From Flavobacterium frigoritolerans (lineage in GTDB: Bacteria > Bacteroidota > Bacteroidia > Flavobacteriales > Flavobacteriaceae), in NCBI RefSeq assembly GCF_025847275.1, contig NZ_JAOZEV010000021.1:1-49760 (forward strand): a stretch of DNA of 49,760 bases, given 5' to 3'. Below the pieces are notes generated by a model. That model ran no database searches, had not been told where the DNA came from, and saw only the letters and a list, made by a program, of their open reading frames with translations. Shown one piece after another: positions 24,361 to 32,901 of this stretch (positions are counted from its first letter, which is position 1; each line of letters opens with the position of its first letter). A program made the position numbers and the translations under genes.

Positions 24361-25178
24361 GATTGAAAAAGTATAAAATGTTGTTGATTTTGAGCTGTTG
24401 AAAAAGAATTTTTTCTTTTTAAATTAGATACGTCAAACAAGGATACATTTCGGATATATTTATAAGCGATTGCAAAAAAATCATCTTCTTCAGAAATCGT
24501 TCCTAATAATTCAAGTTTAAAAATCTCTGGGTTCATATTAAGTTGTTCGGCTGTAAACAGTAAATAATAAATAAAATCCTCAGGAGTTTGATATTCAAAA
24601 GAATTAAATAGTAATAGTTTTTTGTTTTGTAGCACAATGATTTCAAAATGCCCAAAATTAAAATTGACAACCATTGTTTTTTCATCATTGTTTTTGGATG
24701 TATCCAAAAGCTTTTCGACAAGAATACTATTGGCATGTTTGTATTCGAATGAACCAAACTGGTCAATAAAAAAGTTATTGATATTTACATAAGGAATGTA
24801 AACAGCATTCATTTGATAATTAGAAATTACATCGAAAGCAAAAAAATCGGTTTCAAAAACTTTGGTGTTATATTGTAAATAACTCCCAAGGAAGTTTTCA
24901 TCAAAAAGGGCAGTAGGAACAAATGTTGATAAATTATTGTTGTGAACAACTGTTATTTCATCATAAGTGTCTTTAAGTTCTGGATGTTTACTAAAAGCAT
25001 CGGCAAACAAATCTTCAATTTTGGTAGTTTTATGAAACGTATCAAAAGTGACTTCGTTTAAAGATAAAATAGTATTGTTTAATGTATCAAAACAACAAAA
25101 CGAAAGTCCGGCCAGTGAAACCTGAATGGAAAGTTTTTTGTATTTTTTTGATGTTATATTTGTATTTTGTGATTGCAT
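24357..25178 (-). CDS. DUF3822 family protein
   Basis: 273 residues, soluble. Segments LSIQVSLAGLSFCCFDTLNN, NNLSTFVPTALFDENFLGSY and VVNFNFGHFEIIVLQNKKLL suggest the actin-like fold I associate with DUF3822, a family of unknown function found in Bacteroidota next to rsmD. The four-base overlap with rsmD indicates translational coupling, so a link to ribosome maturation is possible but not shown. Confidence 0.85.
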   Translation of the reverse strand: MQSQNTNITSKKYKKLSIQVSLAGLSFCCFDTLNNTILSLNEVTFDTFHKTTKIEDLFADAFSKHPELKDTYDEITVVHNNNLSTFVPTALFDENFLGSYLQYNTKVFETDFFAFDVISNYQMNAVYIPYVNINNFFIDQFGSFEYKHANSILVEKLLDTSKNNDEKTMVVNFNFGHFEIIVLQNKKLLLFNSFEYQTPEDFIYYLLFTAEQLNMNPEIFKLELLGTISEEDDFFAIAYKYIRNVSLFDVSNLKRKNSFSTAQNQQHFILFQS

Positions 25179-25234
25179 AAATGGTTTTAGAATTCAATTC
25201 TTGTTAAGAATCAAAATAGAATTATACGTGATGA

Positions 25235-25242
25235 CAAACTTA
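25235..25242 (-). promoter_or_regulatory. Candidate -7 box of the DUF3822-rsmD operon
   Basis: The minus strand reads TAAGTTTG, a match to TAnnTTTG, 56 bases before the ATG at 25178. Confidence 0.45.
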
Positions 25243-25295
25243 CAATTTTTTTTTATTCATTTGGGATTTTATGTGGTTCCCTCGCGTTTGATACC

Positions 25296-25303
25296 TATAT
25301 TTG
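25296..25303 (+). promoter_or_regulatory. Candidate -7 box of the RecD-like helicase gene
   Basis: TATATTTG matches TAnnTTTG and ends 28 bases before the ATG at 25332. Confidence 0.55.
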
Positions 25304-25331
25304 ATGATAATTTTACATTAAAATAATCGTT

Positions 25332-26756
25332 ATGAGTTCTTCCCTGTTTTATAGTCTTTTACAAAAAAAATTCCCCTTTTCTCCTACATATAAACAGGAT
25401 ATTTTTTTTCAGAAGATTGCTATATTTTTAACCGATACAGCTAATGATACGATTTTTGTGCTTAAAGGGTATGCAGGAACAGGAAAAACTACGGTAATTT
25501 CGACCATTGTAAATAATTTAACCGAGATTGATAAGAAATATGTTTTGCTTGCACCAACAGGTCGTGCTGCAAAAGTAATTGCTAATTATTCAGAGAAACC
25601 CGCTTTTACAATCCATAAAAAAATATATTTCCCTAAGAAGTCTTCGGGAGGAGGCGTTTCGTTTACTATTCAGCAAAATAAGCATAAAAACACCATTTTT
25701 ATTGTCGATGAGGCTTCGATGATTTCTGATAGTAATTCGGATTCTAAATTATATGAAAATGGCTCTTTACTGGATGACTTAATTTCTTACGTATATTCTG
25801 GAACTAATTGCAAAATGATTCTTTTGGGAGATACAGCTCAGTTGCCTCCAGTAAATCTTGATATTAGCCCAGCACTTGATATTCATACGTTAAGCGTAAA
25901 TTATAATAAAGAAATTGAACATATCGAACTTGATGAAGTAATGCGTCAGGAAGAAAATTCAGGAATTTTATTTAATGCTACAGAATTACGTGAATTGTTA
26001 AAAGAGAGTTTTATTACCGAATTTAGGTTTGATGTAAAGAAATTTAAAGATATCGTGCGATTAACAGATGGTTATGATATTCAGGATGCCATCAACTCAG
26101 CTTACAGTAATTATAGTATTGAAGATACAGCATTTATAGTACGTTCTAATAAAAGAGCCAATCAGTATAACGAACAAATTAGAACCAAGATTTTATTTAA
26201 AGAAAGTGATCTTTCTACTGGCGATTTCTTGATGGTGGTTAAGAATAATTATTTTTGGTTAAAAGATTCAGATGAAGCAGGTTTTATTGCTAATGGTGAT
26301 ATTATCGAGATTTTAGAAATCTTTAGCATTCAGGAATTATACGGATTTAAATTTGCGAAAGTAAAAATACGAATGGTCGATTATCCAAATCAAAAACCTT
26401 TTGAAACCGTTTTGTTATTGGATACTATAAAAAGCGAATCACCATCATTAACCTTCGAAGAATCGAATAGATTGTATGAAGAGGTAATGAAAGATTATGA
26501 AAATGAAACAACCAAGTATAAGAAATTCCAGAAAGTAAAAGCCAACGAATATTTTAATGGTTTGCAAGTAAAATTCTCTTATGCAATAACTTGTCATAAG
26601 TCACAAGGAGGGCAATGGGATACAGTATTTATTGAGCAACCTTATTTGCCAAACGGAATCGATAGGGATTATATTCGCTGGTTGTACACTGCTATGACAA
26701 GAGCAAAAAATAAATTATATTTGATAGGCTTTAAAGACGAGCATTTCGTAGAGTAA
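25332..26756 (+). CDS. RecD-like superfamily 1B DNA helicase
   Basis: 474 residues of an SF1B helicase. Motif I is LKGYAGTGKTTVISTIV, motif Ia LLAPTGRAAKVI, motif II IFIVDEASMI, motif III LLGDTAQLPPV, and the late motifs include SYAITCHKSQGGQWDTVFIE (V) and RWLYTAMTRAKNKLYL (VI). It is much shorter than RecD2, lacking the N-terminal extension, and matches the stand-alone helicases annotated as exodeoxyribonuclease V subunit or AAA ATPase in flavobacteria. A role in DNA repair is likely; no RecB or RecC partners are in the window. Confidence 0.88.
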   Translation: MSSSLFYSLLQKKFPFSPTYKQDIFFQKIAIFLTDTANDTIFVLKGYAGTGKTTVISTIVNNLTEIDKKYVLLAPTGRAAKVIANYSEKPAFTIHKKIYFPKKSSGGGVSFTIQQNKHKNTIFIVDEASMISDSNSDSKLYENGSLLDDLISYVYSGTNCKMILLGDTAQLPPVNLDISPALDIHTLSVNYNKEIEHIELDEVMRQEENSGILFNATELRELLKESFITEFRFDVKKFKDIVRLTDGYDIQDAINSAYSNYSIEDTAFIVRSNKRANQYNEQIRTKILFKESDLSTGDFLMVVKNNYFWLKDSDEAGFIANGDIIEILEIFSIQELYGFKFAKVKIRMVDYPNQKPFETVLLLDTIKSESPSLTFEESNRLYEEVMKDYENETTKYKKFQKVKANEYFNGLQVKFSYAITCHKSQGGQWDTVFIEQPYLPNGIDRDYIRWLYTAMTRAKNKLYLIGFKDEHFVE

Positions 26757-26829
26757 TTCCCTATATAGAACAATAATTTGTGCTAATTCGTGTTAGCCTT
26801 TCAATGAAAACATTAATCTCACTTAGATT

Positions 26830-27660
26830 ATGAATACACTAAACGATTTACATACAATTTCACAAACTTTCTCGAATACCGATAAAATGCCAGTTTTGTT
26901 TTTAGGGCATGGTAGTCCGATGAATGCTATTGAAGAAAATGAGTTTGTAGCTGGATTTAGGAACTTGGCTAAAACATTGCCTCAGCCCAATGCTATTTTG
27001 TGTATTTCGGCACATTGGTACACCAAAGGAACAAAAGTTACGGCTATGGAAATACCTAAAACGATTCATGATTTTGGAGGTTTTCCACAAGCTTTGTTTG
27101 ATGTGCAATATCCTGCCAAAGGAAGCCCAGAATTGGCCGTTGAAACCAAAAGAATACTTAGTCCTGTAGAAATAGAGTTAGACGAAACCTGGGGCTTGGA
27201 TCATGGCGCATGGAGTGTAATCAAACATTTATATCCTGAGGCGAATGTTCCGGTGATTCAGTTGAGTATTGATTATACCAAATCAGGACAATATCATTTT
27301 GAATTAGCTCAAAAATTACAATCCTTGCGCCATAAAGGAGTTTTGATTATTGGTAGCGGTAATATCGTTCATAATTTAAGATTGGTCGATTTTCATAACT
27401 ATGATAGAGATAATTATGGTTACGATTGGGCTATAGAAGCGCGACAAACCATAAATGATTATTTGCAGGATGGAAATTTTCAGCCACTTATTAATTACGA
27501 AAAAATGGATAAAGCGATTCAATTAGCAATTCCAACTCCAGATCATTATTTGCCATTGCTTTATACATTAGGTTTAAAAGATAAATCAGAAGAATTAAGC
27601 TTGTTTAATGATAAGCTATTGGCAGGGTCATTGAGTATGACTTCGGTTAAGATTATGTGA
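26830..27660 (+). CDS. ygiD: LigB-type extradiol ring-cleavage dioxygenase (YgiD-like 4,5-DOPA dioxygenase)
   Basis: 276 residues. MPVLFLGHGSPMNAI carries the first metal histidine, followed by LCISAHWYTKGTKVTAMEIP, the FGGFPQALFDVQYPAKGSP segment, LDHGAWSVIKHLYPEANVPV and GSGNIVHNLR, all conserved in the YgiD/LigB family. These enzymes bind one Fe(II) or Zn(II) and cleave the catechol ring next to the hydroxyls (for YgiD, 4,5-cleavage of DOPA). No other catechol-pathway genes are nearby, so the natural substrate is uncertain. Confidence 0.9.
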   Translation: MNTLNDLHTISQTFSNTDKMPVLFLGHGSPMNAIEENEFVAGFRNLAKTLPQPNAILCISAHWYTKGTKVTAMEIPKTIHDFGGFPQALFDVQYPAKGSPELAVETKRILSPVEIELDETWGLDHGAWSVIKHLYPEANVPVIQLSIDYTKSGQYHFELAQKLQSLRHKGVLIIGSGNIVHNLRLVDFHNYDRDNYGYDWAIEARQTINDYLQDGNFQPLINYEKMDKAIQLAIPTPDHYLPLLYTLGLKDKSEELSLFNDKLLAGSLSMTSVKIM

Positions 27661-27922
27661 TTTTAAGTTTCAGGTTTCAAGTTCTGTTAAGATTGATGTT
27701 GATGAAAAAATCTGCTGAATCTGCTGAATCTGCGTGATAATAAAGTTTATAATTAAAATTTAGTCTCAGTTTCAGTTTTCAAGTTAAACAACTTAGCGTT
27801 CTAGCGTATCTCGATAGCTATCGGGATTGCGATCTTTGCGGTTAATTTTAGTTTCAGGTTAAATTACATAACGATTTCCTTACGGTTAACTTTAGTTTTT
27901 ATTCTAAGTAGATATCCTAACT
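27661..27922. other. Intergenic stretch of repeat relics
   Basis: Contains GTTTCAGGTTTCAAG and related fragments twice, a tandem CTGCTGAAT, a CGATAGCTATCG palindrome and a CTTTGCGGTTAATTT fragment also found near 19100. No gene or clear promoter was found. Confidence 0.55.
27812..27823. repeat. CGATAGCTATCG palindrome, copy 4
   Basis: A perfect 12-bp palindrome followed by GGGATTGCG, in the gap between the dioxygenase gene and the PQQ-propeller gene. Confidence 0.65.
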
Positions 27923-29242
27923 TTAATAAGAGGTTGTCAAGCCAATTGCATAAAAATAACCATCGGCACTCCCGAAATAAACAGTATTGTTACTAATAAA
28001 TGGTGATGAAACGATTGCGCCAAGTTTATAGAATTCATCCATAACCTTTTTGCTCTCCTTGTATTGTGATAAATCGGAGCCTTTGGCTGCGTAAATAAAA
28101 TCTAGGGTATCGTCGTTTAGTATTTCGCCAGCATGTTTTTTTCTTGCGTCTGTACTTATAAGCTTTGATATTCTGCCCGACGAAAGCATATCTAGAGAAA
28201 AGAAGTTACCAGTAAAGTCTCCAAAATAAATAGTGTTTCCAGCAATTGCGGGTGATGAATATACGTATCCGCTAGTTCTAAAACGATAGAGTTCTTTTCC
28301 TGTTTTAGAATCTAATGCAAGTAATGCATAAGTATCAGAGGTTCCTACATATAGAATGTTGTCTAACACTACAACCGAGCTAAGAATCCATGAGTTTTCG
28401 GCATCATATTTCCAAATTTCCTTTCCTGTTTCTGAGTCTAATGCAAAAAGGTAAGGGTCTCTAGCACCAAAATATACCATTCCATCGGCAACTGTTACAG
28501 ACGATTGAATCCCTTTGAATCCCGTTTTAGTTCCTGTAGAAAATCTCCATTTTTCTTTTCCTGTTGTGCAATTGATAGCATACAAATTAGCGTCCCATCC
28601 GCCAATATATAATATGTTTTTATGTATAACTGGTGTGCTATGAATTGGACCGTTAGTTTTAAATTTCCAATTAAGACTTCCTTTTTTTACATCAAGTGAA
28701 TATACGTTTCCATCGCTACTTCCAAAAAGAACCGAAGCTTGTTTGTCGTCTTTGTAAATAACAGGTGATGATAAAAAATAATCCCATAAATTATCCATTG
28801 CTCCCTCAATGCCAGTTTCTCTATACCAGTACTCGCCTCCGGTTTTAAATTTCCATACCTCTTTTCCTGTAGTTGTATTTACAGCATAATAATAACCATC
28901 AAAACTGCCAAAATATATAGTGTTTTCATAAATACTAGGAGAACTATGGATTGCTCCATTTGTTTTAAATTTCCATATTAAGTTTCCAGATTTTTCGGCT
29001 ATGGCATAAAGAAAGCCATCTTCACTACCGATAAATACAATTCCATTTTTTGCTATTGGAGAAGAAAATATTTTGCCCTCAGTTTTAAATTTCCATTTTA
29101 TATCTCCTAATGGTAAATATCCTTTACCTGGAAATACTCGATCAGAGAATGAGTTTATGATAGATGTTTCATTTTTTTGTGCAAATGAATTATGCATAAC
29201 TAAAAAGAAATAGAGTGGGAGAAGTACCAATGATCTTTTCAT
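27923..29242 (-). CDS. Secreted PQQ-like beta-propeller protein
   Basis: 439 residues with a signal peptide (MKRSLVLLPLYFFLVMHNSF, cleavage after AQ). The mature part has about eight repeats of the BamB/PQQ type, each ending in a Gly-Lys-Trp-like strand: IKWKFKTEGKIFSSPIAKNG, LIWKFKTNGAIHSSPSIYEN, EVWKFKTGGEYW and so on. No quinone-binding or lipobox residues are evident. Such propellers act as scaffolds or sensors; nothing nearby points to a role. It is preceded by a promoterless-looking AT-rich gap and is divergent from kdsB. Confidence 0.88.
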   Translation of the reverse strand: MKRSLVLLPLYFFLVMHNSFAQKNETSIINSFSDRVFPGKGYLPLGDIKWKFKTEGKIFSSPIAKNGIVFIGSEDGFLYAIAEKSGNLIWKFKTNGAIHSSPSIYENTIYFGSFDGYYYAVNTTTGKEVWKFKTGGEYWYRETGIEGAMDNLWDYFLSSPVIYKDDKQASVLFGSSDGNVYSLDVKKGSLNWKFKTNGPIHSTPVIHKNILYIGGWDANLYAINCTTGKEKWRFSTGTKTGFKGIQSSVTVADGMVYFGARDPYLFALDSETGKEIWKYDAENSWILSSVVVLDNILYVGTSDTYALLALDSKTGKELYRFRTSGYVYSSPAIAGNTIYFGDFTGNFFSLDMLSSGRISKLISTDARKKHAGEILNDDTLDFIYAAKGSDLSQYKESKKVMDEFYKLGAIVSSPFISNNTVYFGSADGYFYAIGLTTSY

Positions 29243-29341
29243 ATTTTTTTATTATAAAAATAAAAATTTTATAATACATTAAAATTTAATTATTTAAGAA
29301 ATATGTTATAAATAATTTTTTAAAACCTGATTGTGAATAGG

Positions 29342-29349
29342 TATATTTG
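29342..29349 (+). promoter_or_regulatory. Candidate -7 box of kdsB
   Basis: TATATTTG matches TAnnTTTG and ends 31 bases before the kdsB ATG at 29381. No -33 TTTG at standard spacing. Confidence 0.5.
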
Positions 29350-29380
29350 TTTTTAAGATTGAACATTAATACTATCAAAA

Positions 29381-30112
29381 ATGAAAATAATAGCAGTTAT
29401 TCCCGCGCGTTACGCTTCTACACGGTTTCCGGCGAAACTTATGCAAGATTTGGGAGGTAAAACAGTAATTTTAAGAACATATCAAGCTGCAATACAAACC
29501 AACTTGTTTGATGATGTATTTGTTGTAACCGATTCTGATATTATATTCGACGAAATAGTTTCTAATGGCGGAAAAGCGATTATGAGTATCAAAGAGCATG
29601 AATCGGGAAGTGACAGAATTGCTGAGGCTATTCAAGATTTAGAAGTTGATATTGTGGTAAATGTTCAAGGAGATGAGCCTTTTATAGATGCGGAGCCACT
29701 AGCAAAAGTTATTGAAGTTTTTAGAAGTGATTACGACAAAAAAGTTGATTTAGCTTCTTTAATGCGTGAAATAAAAGAGGAATCTGAAATAAATAATCCT
29801 AATAATGTAAAAGTTGTGGTAGATCAAAGTGGATTTGCTTTGTATTTTTCTCGTTCAGTAATTCCGTATCCAAGAGATAAAGATGTTGGAGTACGTTATT
29901 TTCAGCATATTGGGATTTATGCTTTCAGGAAACAGGCATTATTAGATTTTTATAGCCTTCCGATGAAGTCTCTTGAAGCTTCGGAGAAGTTAGAGCAATT
30001 ACGTTATTTAGAGTTTGGGAAGCGCATTAAAATGGTTGAAACAGCTCATGTAGGTATAGGAATAGATACGCCAGAGGATTTAGATAAAGCTAGAGTATTG
30101 TTATTGTCTTAA
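29381..30112 (+). CDS. kdsB: 3-deoxy-manno-octulosonate cytidylyltransferase (CMP-Kdo synthetase)
   Basis: 243 residues. The nucleotide-binding start IIAVIPARYASTRFPAKLM, VFVVTDSDIIFDEI, HESGSDRIAEAI and VVNVQGDEPFID motifs are those of KdsB, which makes CMP-Kdo for the inner core of lipopolysaccharide. The later RYFQHIGIYAFRKQAL and EKLEQLRYLEFG segments complete the family pattern. The gene is monocistronic and shares a terminator with the converging E1 gene. Together with the acyltransferase gene at 46.8 kb it shows the cell makes a Kdo-containing lipid A. Confidence 0.96.
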   Translation: MKIIAVIPARYASTRFPAKLMQDLGGKTVILRTYQAAIQTNLFDDVFVVTDSDIIFDEIVSNGGKAIMSIKEHESGSDRIAEAIQDLEVDIVVNVQGDEPFIDAEPLAKVIEVFRSDYDKKVDLASLMREIKEESEINNPNNVKVVVDQSGFALYFSRSVIPYPRDKDVGVRYFQHIGIYAFRKQALLDFYSLPMKSLEASEKLEQLRYLEFGKRIKMVETAHVGIGIDTPEDLDKARVLLLS

Positions 30113-30247
30113 AACATTAAAAAGTAACCATAAGATTAGGAGTATTTACTCATTTTTTTATTGATGAGAATGTTTCTTAGTGTTTAAAGATTAACAATTT
30201 TATACTCAAACTAAGGTCTTTGAACCTTGCAATTTAGAACCTTAAAT

Positions 30248-30286
30248 AAAAAGCTCCAAATCGTTACAATTTGGAGCTTTTTTTAT
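30248..30286. terminator. Bidirectional terminator between kdsB and the E1 gene
   Basis: AAAAAGCTCCAAAT at 30248-30261 pairs perfectly with ATTTGGAGCTTTTT at 30269-30282, flanked by A- and T-runs. The genes converge here, and the hairpin lies 26 bases beyond the E1 stop. Confidence 0.9.
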
Positions 30287-30308
30287 ATTTGATAATCAAA
30301 CTAAATTC

Positions 30309-32714
30309 TTAATATAAATTAGGGAATTTAGAAGGATTTACCTCATTCATCATGCTATAAACTTTTTCATAAATATCTTCGGCAGAAGGTTTAGAGAAGT
30401 AATCCCCATCGGTTCCGTAAGCAGGACGGTGAGCTTTAGCAGTTAATGTTTGTGGTTTGCTATCTAAATGCACGTATGCGTCTTGTTGCTCAATGATTTG
30501 TTGTAGGATGTATGCAGAAGCTCCTCCAGGTAAATCTTCGTCGATTACAAGAAGACGATTTGTTTTAGCAATACTTTTTACAATATCTTGGTTAATATCA
30601 AACGGAAGCAAAGATTGTAAATCGATAATCTCACAGTCGATACCTATTTCTTGTAACTCTGTAGCAGCTTGCTCTACTAAACGCAATGTTGATCCGTAAG
30701 AAACTAGCGTAATATCTTTACCCTCTTTTAAAGTTTCAACAACTCCAATTGGGGTTTTAAATTCTCCGTAGTTACTAGGAGCTTTTTCTTTTAATCGATA
30801 TCCGTTTAAACATTCAATTACAAGAGCAGGTTCATCACATTCTAATAAAGAGTTATAAAATCCTGCAGCTTGAGTCATGTTTCTAGGAACTAGTACATGT
30901 ATTCCGCGTATAGCGTTAATTATCATTCCCATAGGAGAGCCCGAATGCCAGATGCCTTCTAAACGGTGTCCACGTGTTCTAACGATTAGTGGCGCTTTTT
31001 GTTTACCTACGGTTCTATATTGTAAAGTAGCCAAATCATCACTCATGATTTGGATTGCATATAGTAAATAATCTAAATATTGAATTTCAGCAATAGGGCG
31101 TAATCCTCTTAAAGCCATTCCAATTCCTTGACCAATTATGGTAGCTTCACGAATACCTACATCGGCAACACGAAGTTCTCCATATTTTTCTTGCATTCCT
31201 TCTAATCCTTGGTTAACATCGCCAATGTTTCCTACGTCTTCTCCAAAAATTAAGGTTTCAGGATATTTAGTAAAGATTGCATCAAAGTTATCTCTAACAA
31301 TCATTCTACCATCAACATCTAAGCTATTAGCGTCATATTTAGGTAAAACTTTCTCAACAGAAAAAACGTTCAAATCAGAGTCTGAGAATAAATTACTGCT
31401 AAATCTTTCTTGAGTAGTAGCTATATAAGATGTAATCCAGTTTGCTAATTCAGCTTTGCAATCTTCGTTTATAATTAAACGCAATATTTTACGAGCAGTG
31501 ATTAACATTTCCTTTTTTAGAGGAGATTTAATAGTGCTTAATTCGCTCGAAAGTTTTAATATTTGATCTTTGTTAGCGCTTCTAGGAGCAATGTTTTCTA
31601 ATAAAGAGAGTAATTCTTTTTGATCTTGAATAATAGGATCAATAAAAGAATTCCATGCTTCTTTTTTGGCATCAAGAACTTCTTTTTTAAGTTCAAGTTC
31701 CATTTCAGATAATTCCTCAGGAGAAGCAATGTTAATGGCAATCATCCATAATCTCATTTGACGAATACAGTCAAAATCTTTTTCCCAAGCTAAACGTGTT
31801 GCGTTTTTATAACGCTCGTGAGAACCAGAAGTAGAATGTCCTTGTGGTTGTGTTAATTCGTTTACATGAATTAATACAGGAATATGTTTTTCGCGGGCAA
31901 TAGCTGCCGCTTCTTCGTAAGTTGCTATTAATTCGGCATAATCCCAGCCTTTTACTCTAAATATTTCATACCCGTTTGAGTTTTCATCACGTTGGTATCC
32001 TTTTAAAATTTCAGAGATGTTTTCTTTAGTAGTCTGATGTTTTGCGTGAACCGAAATTCCGTATTCATCATCCCAAACACTCATTACCATTGGTACTTGC
32101 AGTACTCCAGCAGCATTTATGGTTTCAAAAAATAATCCTTCAGATGTGCTAGCGTTTCCAATAGTTCCCCATGCAATTTCGTTACCATTAACAGAGAAAT
32201 TATCTTTGGTTTTTATGCCATCAACATTTCTATAAATTTTAGATGCCTGTGCAAGACCTAATAATCTAGGCATTTGTCCAGCAGTAGGAGAGATATCAGC
32301 ACTTGAGTTTTTTTGTTTGGTTAGGTTTTTCCATGAACCATCTTCATTTAAACTATGAGTAACAAAATGCCCACCCATTTGTCTTCCTGCAGACATTGGA
32401 TCAAATTCTAAATCGGTATGTCCGTATAAACCAGCAAAAAATTGTTTAGGAGTTAATTCTCCAATAGCCATCATGAAAGTTTGATCGCGGTAGTATCCTG
32501 ATCTGAAGTCACCATTCTTGAAAGCTTTAGCCATTGCTAATTGAGGGACTTCTTTTCCATCGCCAAAAATTCCAAATTTGGCTTTTCCTGTCAATACTTC
32601 TTTACGCCCTATTAAACTACATTCCCGGCTAATTATAGCGATTCTGTAGTCGTTCAAAACTTCGGTTTTGAAATCTTCGAAAGTAAGTGTAGTATTGTTT
32701 TTTTCTTTTATCAT
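30309..32714 (-). CDS. Fused E1 alpha/beta subunit of a branched-chain-type 2-oxoacid dehydrogenase
   Basis: 801 residues in which an alpha half (about 1-420) and a transketolase-like beta half (about 450-801) lie on one chain. The alpha half shows the thiamine diphosphate region (TIGNASTSEGLFFETINAAG, MSVWDDEYGISV) and HVNELTQPQGHSTSG. The beta half shows IFGEDVGNIGDVNQGLEGMQ, ATIIGQGIGMALRGLRPIAE, VRTRGHRLEGIWHSGSPMGM and VIDEDLPGGASAYI. It decarboxylates branched-chain 2-oxoacids (or a related substrate) and feeds lipoyl E2; E2 and E3 genes are not in the window. Such fusions are standard in Bacteroidota. Confidence 0.93.
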   Translation of the reverse strand: MIKEKNNTTLTFEDFKTEVLNDYRIAIISRECSLIGRKEVLTGKAKFGIFGDGKEVPQLAMAKAFKNGDFRSGYYRDQTFMMAIGELTPKQFFAGLYGHTDLEFDPMSAGRQMGGHFVTHSLNEDGSWKNLTKQKNSSADISPTAGQMPRLLGLAQASKIYRNVDGIKTKDNFSVNGNEIAWGTIGNASTSEGLFFETINAAGVLQVPMVMSVWDDEYGISVHAKHQTTKENISEILKGYQRDENSNGYEIFRVKGWDYAELIATYEEAAAIAREKHIPVLIHVNELTQPQGHSTSGSHERYKNATRLAWEKDFDCIRQMRLWMIAINIASPEELSEMELELKKEVLDAKKEAWNSFIDPIIQDQKELLSLLENIAPRSANKDQILKLSSELSTIKSPLKKEMLITARKILRLIINEDCKAELANWITSYIATTQERFSSNLFSDSDLNVFSVEKVLPKYDANSLDVDGRMIVRDNFDAIFTKYPETLIFGEDVGNIGDVNQGLEGMQEKYGELRVADVGIREATIIGQGIGMALRGLRPIAEIQYLDYLLYAIQIMSDDLATLQYRTVGKQKAPLIVRTRGHRLEGIWHSGSPMGMIINAIRGIHVLVPRNMTQAAGFYNSLLECDEPALVIECLNGYRLKEKAPSNYGEFKTPIGVVETLKEGKDITLVSYGSTLRLVEQAATELQEIGIDCEIIDLQSLLPFDINQDIVKSIAKTNRLLVIDEDLPGGASAYILQQIIEQQDAYVHLDSKPQTLTAKAHRPAYGTDGDYFSKPSAEDIYEKVYSMMNEVNPSKFPNLY

Positions 32715-32740
32715 AATCTGGAAAGGGTCATGTTAGATCA

Positions 32741-32748
32741 CAAAATTA
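32741..32748 (-). promoter_or_regulatory. Candidate -7 box of the E1 gene
   Basis: The minus strand reads TAATTTTG, a match to TAnnTTTG, ending 26 bases before the ATG at 32714. Confidence 0.5.
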
Positions 32749-32901
32749 CTTAAAAACTAGCAATTATCATAATTCGTTAAAAAAAATATAATTTAATTAT
32801 CTGTATTTAAATGGGTGTTACAGGATGCTTTTTTTATTGTATTTTTATTGTTTTGTTTAATTTTGTAATAATAATTTATGTTTTGTTTAATTTTTATTTG
32901 A

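Noticed and set aside
25126..25326. 66-codon plus-strand frame before the helicase gene
   Set aside because: It overlaps the start of DUF3822 antisense and the promoter boxes of both flanking genes.
27923..29242. DNA repeats in the PQQ-propeller gene as a CRISPR or tandem array
   Set aside because: The repeated AAATTTCCA-type words encode the WKFKT strand of each propeller blade and are not regularly spaced with unique spacers.
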